A program made the position numbers and the translations under genes. From contig DHIZ01000028.1 of the NCBI GenBank assembly GCA_002404055.1, positions 1 through 5,903 on the forward strand: a stretch of DNA of 5,903 bases, read 5' to 3'. Source of the DNA: Chloroflexi bacterium UBA4733. GTDB taxonomy: Bacteria; Chloroflexota; UBA4733. Below the pieces are notes generated by a model. The model saw nothing but the letters and a program-made list of their open reading frames with translations. It did no database searches and was not told the origin of the DNA. This document shows, in pieces, positions 1 through 5,749 of this stretch; the first letter of the stretch is position 1, and each line of letters begins with the position of its first letter.

Positions 1-947
1 TGCCGATGTTCCACGCCAACGGCTGGACGTTCGTGTGGATCATCACGGCCGTAGGCGGCACGCACGTTTGTCTGCCGAAGGTGGAGCCTGCGCGAGTCTT
101 CGACCTCATCCGCGAGGAGAACGTCGGCTGGCTGTGCGCGGCGCCCACGATCCTCATAGCCCTGGCCAACGCGCCTTCGGACGTTCGAGGCGAGGTGCCA
201 AAAGGAGTGCAGGTCATAACGGCCGGCGCGGCGCCGGCGGCAGCGACCATCGAGCGCATGGAAGGGGATCTCGGCTGGGAGGTCACGCAGGTTTACGGAT
301 TGACCGAGACCGCGCCCTTCATCACCATCTGCGAGCCCCGGCCGGAGCACAAGAAGCTGGGCACCACCGAGCGGGGCATCGTCAAGGCACTCACGGGAGT
401 CGAGCTCATCACGTCGGGTGAGCTGCGCGTGGTCGACACTGACGGCAAGGATGTCCCGGCGGACGGACAATCCTTGGGCGAGATCGTCGCGCGGGGCAAC
501 GTGATCATGCAGGGCTACTACAACGACCCGGAGGCGACCAGGAAGGTCATGGGCGACGGCTGGTTCCACACGGGCGATGCGGCAGTGCTGCATCCGGACG
601 GTTACGCCGAGATCCGAGATCGCATCAAGGACGTGATCATCAGCGGGGGAGAGAACATCTCGAGCCTGGAGGTCGAAGGCGTCCTGCTGCGGCACCCGGC
701 AGTGCAGGAGGCGGCGATCGTCGGCCTGCCTCACGAGAAGTGGGGGGAGGCGCCGCACGCCTACGTCGTTTTGAAGGCGGGGGCGACTGCCACCGAACCG
801 GAGCTGATCAAGCTGTGCCGCGACCGGCTGGCACATTTCAAAGCACCGCATAGCGTGACTTTTGTTCCAGAGCTGCCGAAGACGGCGACGGGAAAGATCC
901 AGAAATACGTCCTGAGAAAGGGAGCCGCCGCAGTCGTCAGGCAGTAG
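1..947 (+). CDS. Acyl-CoA synthetase (AMP-forming), 5'-truncated by window edge
   Basis: C-terminal part of an ANL-superfamily ligase that activates a carboxylic acid to acyl-AMP and then acyl-CoA in the cytoplasm. The reading frame is already open at base 3 and enters inside the family's conserved PMFHANGW segment, so the true start lies upstream and roughly the first 200 residues are missing. Counting from the Met at base 6, I see the A5 motif YGLTET (97-102), the A7 motif GWFHTGD (185-191), the A8 hinge RDRIKDVIISGGENIS (204-219) and the A10 motif PKTATGKIQK (291-300), whose Lys297 is the adenylation lysine. MFHANGW together with SGGENISS resembles medium/long-chain fatty acid ligases of the AlkK/FadD type and methylmercaptopropionyl-CoA ligase (DmdB); the exact substrate cannot be read. 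No lesion is visible. The 3' end overlaps a doubtful minus-strand ORF by 11 bases. Family call is firm; substrate is open. Confidence 0.93.
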   Translation, partial: PMFHANGWTFVWIITAVGGTHVCLPKVEPARVFDLIREENVGWLCAAPTILIALANAPSDVRGEVPKGVQVITAGAAPAAATIERMEGDLGWEVTQVYGLTETAPFITICEPRPEHKKLGTTERGIVKALTGVELITSGELRVVDTDGKDVPADGQSLGEIVARGNVIMQGYYNDPEATRKVMGDGWFHTGDAAVLHPDGYAEIRDRIKDVIISGGENISSLEVEGVLLRHPAVQEAAIVGLPHEKWGEAPHAYVVLKAGATATEPELIKLCRDRLAHFKAPHSVTFVPELPKTATGKIQKYVLRKGAAAVVRQ

Positions 948-1224
948 GCATCGGCAGGCCGCGAATCATTCGGTCATTCAGTATTGCCTCGCCGAAGTCG
1001 ATCCAGTCAGCGGCCTCGGCTTCCGTCGTGCCGCAGTTGGCGCTGAGCCACGCTATCGACCAATCCCGATCATGCCCTGCCTGTGCCTCTGACCTGGCAA
1101 AGATCGCAGCGGATAAAAAGGATTCAAGTCTTAGACGTTGGAGTCTGACCCACACGTGGACCAATCGATCGAAATCTTCACGTCGCCGGCGGCGCTTGGC
1201 AACCAATCGGCTTCGTTTGCCCAT
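937..1224 (-). CDS. Hypothetical small protein, possibly a fragment of a broken gene
   Basis: An open frame of 95 residues with ATG at 1224-1222 and TGA at 939-937. I do not recognise a family. The N-terminus is very basic (MGKRSRLVAKRRRRRE). The C-terminal half (about residues 50-90, containing RDWSIAWLSANCG and ADWIDFGEAILNDR) looks like a natural protein, with acidic, Trp-rich helical stretches and codons ending mostly in G or C. No Shine-Dalgarno sequence precedes the ATG. A second minus-strand frame, open from 1400 to 1131, also looks coding between about 1300 and 1135 (VEQLFETIVQWANEADWLPS and on), ending at a TAA at 1133-1131. The simplest reading is one ancestral gene split by a frameshift near 1130-1200, this ORF being its C-terminal piece; the basic N-terminus would then be out-of-frame translation. 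It could instead be a genuine short gene, or noise. Confidence 0.33.
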   Translation of the reverse strand: MGKRSRLVAKRRRRREDFDRLVHVWVRLQRLRLESFLSAAIFARSEAQAGHDRDWSIAWLSANCGTTEAEAADWIDFGEAILNDRMIRGLPMPTA

Positions 1225-1300
1225 TGCACGATTGTTTCGAACAGTTGTTCCACCGACAACGGGCTTAACCGGAACAAAGCTTTAACAAGCAGTCTGCCTC
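1131..1300 (-). pseudogene. Possible N-terminal remnant of the same decayed minus-strand gene
   Basis: In the other minus frame the stretch from about 1300 down to the TAA at 1133-1131 reads as plausible protein: an amphipathic segment (LLVKALFRLSPLSVEQLFE), then TIVQWANEADW and GDVKISIDWSTCGSD. Upstream of about 1300 the frame becomes Thr/Pro-rich and unconvincing, and no credible start with a ribosome site is seen. With the 937-1224 ORF it would make one protein of roughly 110-120 residues if a frameshift is assumed. Family is unknown. The call rests only on composition and amino-acid plausibility. Confidence 0.2.
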
Positions 1301-1473
1301 CTGTGGTGCCAGGCGTGGCTGGCATATGGATGCGTGCAGTGGCCGTGGTGTTGGTAACGGGCTGGGAACAGGGTGTTGGCGGGTGTCTGGCAGACGCCAA
1401 GACCGTCCGACGAGGGCATTACGAAACTACAAACTTTCCTTCGAAAATGGGCCCTGTTAAGGGTGTGTTTGTA
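1225..1473. other. Intergenic stretch with no convincing intact gene
   Basis: Apart from the possible remnant reaching to about 1300 and the SOS-like site at 1238-1251, I see no supported gene here. A plus-strand frame from 1138 to 1575 is open, but it lacks coding character and runs into the HNH gene in another frame. Bases from about 1420 onward are visibly richer in A and T than the flanking genes, as expected for a promoter region. A short CCCT-GTTA-AGGG inverted repeat at 1452-1463 is too small to call a terminator. No tRNA, CRISPR or insertion-sequence ends were seen. Confidence 0.5.
1238..1251. promoter_or_regulatory. Second candidate LexA/SOS box (13 of 14 to consensus)
   Basis: The sequence CGAACAGTTGTTCC keeps the perfect GAAC-N4-GTTC half-sites and matches the Bacillus-type SOS consensus CGAACRNRYGTTYC at all but one central position. 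With its flanks (T before, CA after) it also matches 11 of 12 fixed bases of the mycobacterial form TCGAAC-N4-GTTCGA. It lies about 250 bases upstream of the HNH start and inside the possible decayed minus-strand gene, where it would encode part of VEQLFE, so chance from coding is possible. These two boxes are the only GAAC-N4-GTTC matches I found in the window. Confidence 0.4.
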
Positions 1474-1501
1474 TTGATTTTGAATACGAATTTGGTAGAA
1501 T
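1474..1501 (+). promoter_or_regulatory. Promoter for the HNH gene, predicting a leaderless mRNA
   Basis: A -35-like TTGATT (1474-1479) is followed after 16 bases by TAGAAT (1496-1501), five of six to TATAAT. Transcription would begin about seven bases beyond the -10, at or next to base 1508, which is the A of the ATG. No Shine-Dalgarno sequence exists in front of that ATG, as expected for a leaderless transcript. The -10 lies in the second of two direct GAATACGAA copies and abuts the SOS box at 1503-1516. Confidence 0.55.
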
Positions 1502-1506
1502 ACGAA
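1482..1506 (+). repeat. Direct repeat GAATACGAA, two copies 16 bases apart
   Basis: Exact nine-base copies at 1482-1490 and 1498-1506, start-to-start distance 16. The first sits in the -35/-10 spacer and the second overlaps the -10 and the left half of the SOS box. They may be a tandem binding site for a second regulator or a relic of a local duplication. Only the repetition itself is observed. Confidence 0.5.
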
Positions 1507-1516
1507 CATGCGTTCC
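1503..1516. promoter_or_regulatory. LexA-type SOS box overlapping the HNH start codon
   Basis: CGAACATGCGTTCC matches the published Gram-positive DinR/LexA consensus CGAACRNRYGTTYC at all 14 positions. The ATG of the HNH gene is bases 1508-1510, in the spacer between the half-sites. The box starts two bases after the -10 hexamer, so a bound LexA dimer would cover the predicted transcription start and block initiation; DNA damage would relieve this. As I recall, several 13E12-family genes of Mycobacterium tuberculosis were reported as LexA targets, which fits. No lexA gene is in the window, so binding is inferred. Confidence 0.7.
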
Positions 1517-2740
1517 GTTGTCGAGTTCGGGTATCAACCAAGCCCCGATTCAACCCCATTTCAAGACATATATGAGGGCCTCCAGCGCTTGCGCGAGGAG
1601 GATCTCGAGGCGGTGCCGGCATCGGCGATGGGCCCTGATATGGAAGAGCTACGCCGACTTGGCAACATGCTCGATGCAGAGCTCTCACGGCGCCTCCACC
1701 GCTTCGACTCAGGTGGCGGCTACGGGGCCACTCAAACCCTGACCGCCAAGTCGTGGCTGCGCTGGAAGTGCAACTTCTCACCCGCGGCCGCCGCCGGTCG
1801 TGTCGCCGTGGCGCGGGAGCTGGCCGACCTACCCCAGACAACGCAAGCGTTCGCCGACGGCGACATCAGCTATGCCCACGCAGCGATGATCGCCAGCACC
1901 TCAGAGAAGCTCGGCGACAAGATGGAGAGCAACGCGGAGACGATCCTGGTCACCGCGGCCAAGGAGCTGGACCTCGCTCGTTTGCGAATGGTGACGATCA
2001 AGCTCCAGCACCTCATGGACCCCGACTCGGTTCGCGAGGAAGCCAACGAGTCGCACGAGCTGCGCTTCCTTCACTTCAGCCAGACGCTCGATGGCGTCTT
2101 TTACATGAATGGGCGATTCGACTCCGAAGCGGGCGCCATCATCCAGACAGCGCTCAATGCGCTCAGCGGACCGCCAACCCCCGACGACAAGCGCACGCCA
2201 AAGCAGCGACGCGCTGATTCATTGGTCGAGCTGGCACGCCAGAAGCTGGACAGCGGCACGCTGCCCCAGGTTGGTGGCCAGAAGCCGCACGTGGCGGTCA
2301 CCGTATCCATGGCGACCTTGGCCAATCAGCCGGGCTCGCCGGCGGCTGACCTTGAGTGGGCGCAGCCGATTCCAGCCGAGACAGCGCGCCGGCTCGCATG
2401 CGACGCCGCCGTCACGCCGATCTTTCTTGGCTCCGAGTCGGCTCAGCCGCGGGCTGGTCAGACCAGCCGTTCGATCAGCGGCTCACAGCGCAGAGCGCTG
2501 GTGGTGCGTGATAAGGGCTGCCGGTTTCCAGGTTGCGACCGGCCCGCCGATTGGACGGATGTCCATCACTTGAAGCATTGGGCCGATGGCGGCAAGCACG
2601 TGATGGACAACTTGGTTCTTTTGTGCCGCCGGCATCACCGCATGGTTCACGAAGAAGGCTGGCAGCTGGTCATCACCGCCGAAGGCAACATCGTCGCGCT
2701 TATGCCTGACCGATTCGCTTTCGGGTCAGTTCCACCGTAA
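1508..2740 (+). CDS. DUF222 + HNH endonuclease-like protein (13E12 repeat family)
   Basis: A 410-residue protein of the actinobacterial 13E12/DUF222 family. The DUF222 region spans about residues 45-300, with family-like elements SWLRWKCNFSPAAAAGRVAVA (near 82-102, without its last residue in the usual repeat), FADGDISYAHAAMIA (115-129) and FDSEAGAIIQTAL (204-216). The C-terminal HNH domain (about 326-385) has Cys338 and Cys343 in CRFPGCDRP, the DVHH motif (351-354) with paired histidines, Asn368 in DNLVLLC, Cys373 and His377 in CRRHH. All metal-binding and catalytic positions look intact, so a nuclease is expected; the family's biological role is not established. Length is normal for the family. 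I chose the ATG at 1508 because the promoter places the transcript start there and protein similarity begins soon after. No partner gene is adjacent. It is probably SOS-induced through the box over its start codon. Members of the family are multi-copy in mycobacteria and serve there as a prophage (phiRv1) integration target. Confidence 0.93.
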   Translation: MRSVVEFGYQPSPDSTPFQDIYEGLQRLREEDLEAVPASAMGPDMEELRRLGNMLDAELSRRLHRFDSGGGYGATQTLTAKSWLRWKCNFSPAAAAGRVAVARELADLPQTTQAFADGDISYAHAAMIASTSEKLGDKMESNAETILVTAAKELDLARLRMVTIKLQHLMDPDSVREEANESHELRFLHFSQTLDGVFYMNGRFDSEAGAIIQTALNALSGPPTPDDKRTPKQRRADSLVELARQKLDSGTLPQVGGQKPHVAVTVSMATLANQPGSPAADLEWAQPIPAETARRLACDAAVTPIFLGSESAQPRAGQTSRSISGSQRRALVVRDKGCRFPGCDRPADWTDVHHLKHWADGGKHVMDNLVLLCRRHHRMVHEEGWQLVITAEGNIVALMPDRFAFGSVPP

Positions 2741-2743
2741 GTA

Positions 2744-2758
2744 GCGGACGGCGTCCGC
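2744..2758. terminator. Short hairpin after the HNH gene, weak terminator candidate
   Basis: GCGGAC (2744-2749), loop GGC, GTCCGC (2753-2758): a perfect six-pair GC-rich stem three bases past the HNH stop codon, in the 58-base gap between two convergent genes. No T-run follows on the plus strand, so it is not a classical intrinsic terminator. High-GC bacteria often use hairpins without U-tracts, which keeps the call alive. Confidence 0.35.
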
Positions 2759-2798
2759 CCGTGCCTGTGCTGAAGAAGCAATTAACAAGTCTTCTGGC

Positions 2799-3146
2799 TC
2801 ACCACCAGGCGCGCCTCCTGGCCACCCGCCTGTAATAGAGATCCTCAACCCACCGAACAGGCGGCACTAAATACAACGAACCGAGCAACGCCCACCCAGC
2901 GCCAAGCTCCGTCAGCACCCGGTTGATCGCCGCCGCCCCCTCAAACTTCCTCCCACTCGACTCAACCGCCCACGTCGCCCGATCGACCTCCCCCCGCGTC
3001 AACCCCAAAGACTCAATCAGCCCCTCCACCTGATTGGCGCGCACCGAAATCCGCCCACGACGGTCCCGCCTCTCCACCCACCGGGCCAACCGAGTGCAAA
3101 ACTCGCACTCCCCGTCGTAAACCAGGGTCACCCGGCCATCCACCAC
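2799..3146 (-). CDS. DCC-family (DUF393) thiol-disulfide oxidoreductase-like protein
   Basis: A 115-residue protein. Residues 7-17 (TLVYDGECEFC) carry the family's diagnostic DxxCxxC motif: Asp11, Cys14 and Cys17. Further family signs are a middle strand region WAVESSGRKFEGAAAINRVL (59-78), the VPP turn (94-96) and the C-terminal YYRRVARRR segment (104-112). The family has a thioredoxin-like fold and is annotated as thiol-disulfide oxidoreductase by motif; substrates are mostly unknown. It has no signal peptide or clear membrane span, so it is probably cytoplasmic. The start is GTG at 3146-3144; a second GTG follows at once. GGAGG lies immediately before the first GTG, too close for normal use, so initiation may be leaderless or at the second GTG. 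It is convergent with the HNH gene and divergent from the ligase operon across 26 bases, so shared regulation is possible. Length is normal for the family. Confidence 0.85.
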   Translation of the reverse strand: MVDGRVTLVYDGECEFCTRLARWVERRDRRGRISVRANQVEGLIESLGLTRGEVDRATWAVESSGRKFEGAAAINRVLTELGAGWALLGSLYLVPPVRWVEDLYYRRVARRRAWW

Positions 3147-3152
3147 CCTCCG

Positions 3153-3162
3153 AAACTACACT
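3153..3162. promoter_or_regulatory. Overlapping divergent -10 elements
   Basis: In the 26-base gap between divergent starts, TACACT (3157-3162, plus strand) fits TANNNT ahead of the ligase ATG at 3173. On the minus strand TAGTTT (3158-3153) ends seven bases before the GTG at 3146, the same -10-to-start distance seen at the HNH gene. Neither has a clear -35. Both imply leaderless or almost leaderless mRNAs, consistent with the absence of a Shine-Dalgarno sequence before the ligase ATG. Such hexamers are easily found by chance. Confidence 0.3.
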
Positions 3163-3172
3163 GACACGTGAG

Positions 3173-4714
3173 ATGGGGGGCCTCGATCTGCCGGAGCGCT
3201 ACAACGTCGGCGCCGACCTCCTCCACCGCAACCTGAAGACGCGAGCGTCTAAAGTCGCCATCCACTCAGCCGCCGGTGACGTCACCTACGGCGTCCTCTG
3301 CAAGCTGGCCTGCGGCGCCGCCCGCACCCTCACCGACCTCGGCGTACGCCGCGAGGAGCGAGTCCTGATCGTCGCCTACGACAGCCCGGGTTGGGTCGCC
3401 GCCTTCCTGGGCGCGATCTGGATGGGCGCCGTTCCCGTCCCCGTCAACCCCCTCCTCCAGCGCAGCGAGGATTACGACCACTTCCTCGACGATTCCCTGT
3501 CCCGTGTCGTGGTGGTGGACGGCGCTACCGAAGAGAAGCTGACCGAGGCCGCGCACCGCGCCCACACCACGCCCACCGTGCTGCGCGCCGACCAGATCTC
3601 TCCCGGCCCCGACGTTCCGGTGGCCCCAACGCGAAAGGACGACATGGCCTTCTGGCTCTACAGCTCCGGCTCGACCGGCAAGCCGAAAGCAGTCGTCCAC
3701 CTGCAGCACGACATCCCTTACACGTGCGTGACGTACGGAGAGCAGGTCCTCGGCATCACGGAGCGCGATATCACCTTCTCGACCACCGGCCTCTTCCACG
3801 CCTATGGGTTCGGCAACAACCTCACCATGCCTTACTGGGTAGGCGCCTCAACGGTCCTTCACGCCGGACGTAACACCCCGGCCACTGCCCTGGACACCAT
3901 CGAGAAGCGCCGCCCAACGCTCTTTTTCTCAGCCCCAACCCTCTACAACGCGATCCTCAACTTCGAAGGCTCGAAAAACCGCGACCTCTCCTCGATCCGC
4001 CACTGCGTCGCAGCGGCCGAAGCGCTGCCTGCGGAGGTCTGGCGCCGGTGGAATGACGCCTTCGGGCTCACCATCCTGGATGGAGTCGGCTCCACCGAGA
4101 TGCTGCACATCTACTGCTCCAACCGCTTGGACGATGTGCGGCCCGGTTCCAGCGGCAAGCCGGTCCCCGGCTACGAGCTGAAAATCCTCGACGATGCAGG
4201 CAACGCACTGCCACCAGGCCAGGCCGGCGACCTGTACGTGAAAGGCGACAGCGCGCTGGCCCTCTACTGGGCGCAGCACGAAAAGTCCAAACGCTCGGTG
4301 TTGGGCGAATGGTTCTTCAGCGGCGACAGGTACCGCATGGATGAGGATGGCTTCTACTGGTACGAGGGACGGTCCGACGACATGATCAAGGTGAGCGGCC
4401 TGTGGGTTTCGCCGATCGAGATCGAGTCAGCGCTGCTCGAGCACCCTGCGGTCGGCGAGAGCGCGGTGGTAGGCATCGACGTCGAAGGTTTCACGAAGAT
4501 CAAGGCCTTCGTCATCACCAAGGGCGCCGTCAGCGCCGACGACACGCTGGTGGCCGAGCTCCAGGAGCATTGCAAGAATCGGCTCCAGCGGTATCAGTTC
4601 CCTCACCTGATCGATTTCGTGCAGGAGCTGCCGAAGACGGCGACCGGCAAGATCCAACGCTACAAGCTGCGCGAGCCCGCTCGCGAAACGGCGAATACGC
4701 AAGTGGCGAATTAG
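3173..4714 (+). CDS. Benzoate-CoA ligase family protein (AMP-forming)
   Basis: A 513-residue, full-length ANL ligase, close to the usual 510-530 of benzoate-CoA ligases. It would convert an aromatic or similar carboxylate, ATP and CoA to the acyl-CoA, AMP and pyrophosphate. Motifs: A3 phosphate loop YSSGSTGKPKAVVHLQHD (163-180), family-specific HAYGFGNNLTMP (209-220), A5 region GVGSTEMLHIY (304-314), A7 FFSGDRYR (381-388), A8 hinge GRSDDMIKVSGLWVSPIEIE (399-418) and A10 PKTATGKIQRYKLR (487-500) with adenylation Lys493. YGFGNN, EMLHI and the hinge followed by WVSPIE are typical of the benzoate/4-hydroxybenzoate ligase branch and separate it from fatty-acid ligases. The P-loop has Ala173 where Gly is common. 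ATG at 3173 is the start because the upstream gap is only 26 bases; no Shine-Dalgarno sequence is seen. It is first in a tight operon, its stop codon abutting the next start. The substrate could also be another aryl or short branched acid. Confidence 0.9.
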   Translation: MGGLDLPERYNVGADLLHRNLKTRASKVAIHSAAGDVTYGVLCKLACGAARTLTDLGVRREERVLIVAYDSPGWVAAFLGAIWMGAVPVPVNPLLQRSEDYDHFLDDSLSRVVVVDGATEEKLTEAAHRAHTTPTVLRADQISPGPDVPVAPTRKDDMAFWLYSSGSTGKPKAVVHLQHDIPYTCVTYGEQVLGITERDITFSTTGLFHAYGFGNNLTMPYWVGASTVLHAGRNTPATALDTIEKRRPTLFFSAPTLYNAILNFEGSKNRDLSSIRHCVAAAEALPAEVWRRWNDAFGLTILDGVGSTEMLHIYCSNRLDDVRPGSSGKPVPGYELKILDDAGNALPPGQAGDLYVKGDSALALYWAQHEKSKRSVLGEWFFSGDRYRMDEDGFYWYEGRSDDMIKVSGLWVSPIEIESALLEHPAVGESAVVGIDVEGFTKIKAFVITKGAVSADDTLVAELQEHCKNRLQRYQFPHLIDFVQELPKTATGKIQRYKLREPARETANTQVAN

Positions 4715-5746
4715 GTGCCGAAGAAGATCGCCGTCCTACCTTGCGACGGAGCGGGGAAGGAGGTCGTCCCCGAAGCGATCAAGGTGCTCCGCGCCGCCGG
4801 CGCCGACTACGAGTTCGAGGAGTACGACGTCAACGCCGACGCTTACCTTCGCGACGGCGTCCCCATCACCGACAAGGTGTGGTCGCAGCTTGCAAAGGCG
4901 GATTCGATTCTGTTCGGTGCGGTGGGGGACGAACGCGTGAATCACACGGGCTACCTCGCGGGTGTCCTGCTCCGCCTTCGCTTCGAGCTCGACCTCTACG
5001 TCAACCTGCGCCCAGCCAAGCTCTACGACGATCGCCTGTCACCGCTGCGCCGCGAGGATCGGCGCCACGTCGACCTGTTGACCGTTCGTGAGAACACCGA
5101 AGGCCTTTACGTCGGCATGGGAGGACGCTTCAAGAGAGGAACGGATCAAGAGATCGCGACGCAGGAGGACATCAACACCCACCTTGGCGTCACGCGCATC
5201 ATCGAGCACGCATTTCAAGTCGCGCGCCGCGAAGTCGTGATGATCGACAAGTCCAACGCCATGACCTTCGCCGGTGGCCTCTGGCAGGAGCGATGGAAGG
5301 CGGTGGCCGGCCAGCACCCGAAGACGAAGACACGCCACCTGCTCGTCGATGCCGCCGCGATGCAGCTCGTCAAGGACCCGAGCCAGTTCGACATCATCGT
5401 CACCGGAAACCTCTTCGGCGACATCCTGTCCGACCTCACCGCAGAGCTGGTCGGCGGGATGGGCATCGCACCGTCCGCCAACATCAATCCCAAGACGGGC
5501 CGGGGTCTATTCGAGCCTGTCCACGGCACCGCGCCCGACATTGCCGGCAAGGGCCTCGTGAACCCAATCGGGGCGATCTTGAGCGCATCTATGATGGTGA
5601 GACACCTGGGTGCTCCTGAAATGGCAGACGCGATCGAGGGTGCGGTCGAATCAGCCATCCGAGCGCGTGAATGCACGCGCGACATCGGAGGCGACCTGTC
5701 CACATCCCAGGCGGGGGACGCTGTCGTGAAAAGGCTGAGGGATTAA
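4715..5746 (+). CDS. 3-isopropylmalate/isocitrate dehydrogenase family protein, NAD-type (LeuB-like)
   Basis: A 343-residue beta-decarboxylating dehydrogenase, oxidising a (2R,3S)-type 2-hydroxy acid with a 3-carboxylate and releasing CO2. Residues aligned by motif to LeuB are all present: Arg89 and Arg99 (LRLRFELDLYVNLRP), Arg125 and Tyr132 (RENTEGLYVG), Lys179 (IDKSNAM), Asp212 (VDAAAMQLV), and metal ligands Asp236 and Asp240 (NLFGDILSD). HGTAPDIAGKG (270-280) has Asp275, the residue that selects NAD over NADP. The RENTEGLYVGMGGRF form is shared by LeuB of some lineages, homoisocitrate and tartrate/D-malate relatives, so the substrate is not fixed. The N-terminal loop reads LPCDGAGKE instead of the usual LPGDGIGPE, which is odd. 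The GTG start directly follows the ligase TAG with no gap and no clear ribosome site, suggesting translational coupling. A LeuC-like gene follows three bases after the stop. 3-isopropylmalate is the default substrate guess. Confidence 0.88.
   Translation: MPKKIAVLPCDGAGKEVVPEAIKVLRAAGADYEFEEYDVNADAYLRDGVPITDKVWSQLAKADSILFGAVGDERVNHTGYLAGVLLRLRFELDLYVNLRPAKLYDDRLSPLRREDRRHVDLLTVRENTEGLYVGMGGRFKRGTDQEIATQEDINTHLGVTRIIEHAFQVARREVVMIDKSNAMTFAGGLWQERWKAVAGQHPKTKTRHLLVDAAAMQLVKDPSQFDIIVTGNLFGDILSDLTAELVGGMGIAPSANINPKTGRGLFEPVHGTAPDIAGKGLVNPIGAILSASMMVRHLGAPEMADAIEGAVESAIRARECTRDIGGDLSTSQAGDAVVKRLRD
5737..5741 (+). promoter_or_regulatory. Shine-Dalgarno site for the LeuC-like gene
   Basis: GAGGG lies inside the end of the dehydrogenase gene, eight bases before the ATG at 5750. 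This spacing favours 5750 over the in-frame ATGs at 5756 and 5762. It is the clearest ribosome site in the window. Confidence 0.55.
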
Positions 5747-5749
5747 GTA

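Noticed and set aside
1452..1463. CCCT-GTTA-AGGG small hairpin followed by a T/G-rich tail
   Set aside because: Only a four-pair stem and no transcript is known to end there.
1138..1575. Plus-strand open frame of 145 codons before the HNH gene
   Set aside because: No coding character or ribosome site, runs through the promoter and into the HNH gene in another frame.
1508..2740. HNH gene as an intron-borne or insertion-sequence homing nuclease
   Set aside because: It is a full-length DUF222-HNH protein with its own promoter; no intron structure, terminal inverted repeats or target duplication were seen around it.
2772..2794. GAAGA...TCTTC inverted repeat between the convergent genes
   Set aside because: Five pairs around a 13-base loop with AT-rich arms; too weak to call a terminator.
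3266..3799. Minus-strand open frame of 177 codons opposite the benzoate-CoA-ligase-like gene
   Set aside because: Gly/Val/Asp-rich antisense reading of a high-GC gene with intact motifs on the plus strand; no recognisable domain.
4402..5091. Plus-strand open frame of 229 codons across the ligase/dehydrogenase junction
   Set aside because: Arg/Gly-rich out-of-frame translation; both underlying genes are full length in their own frames.
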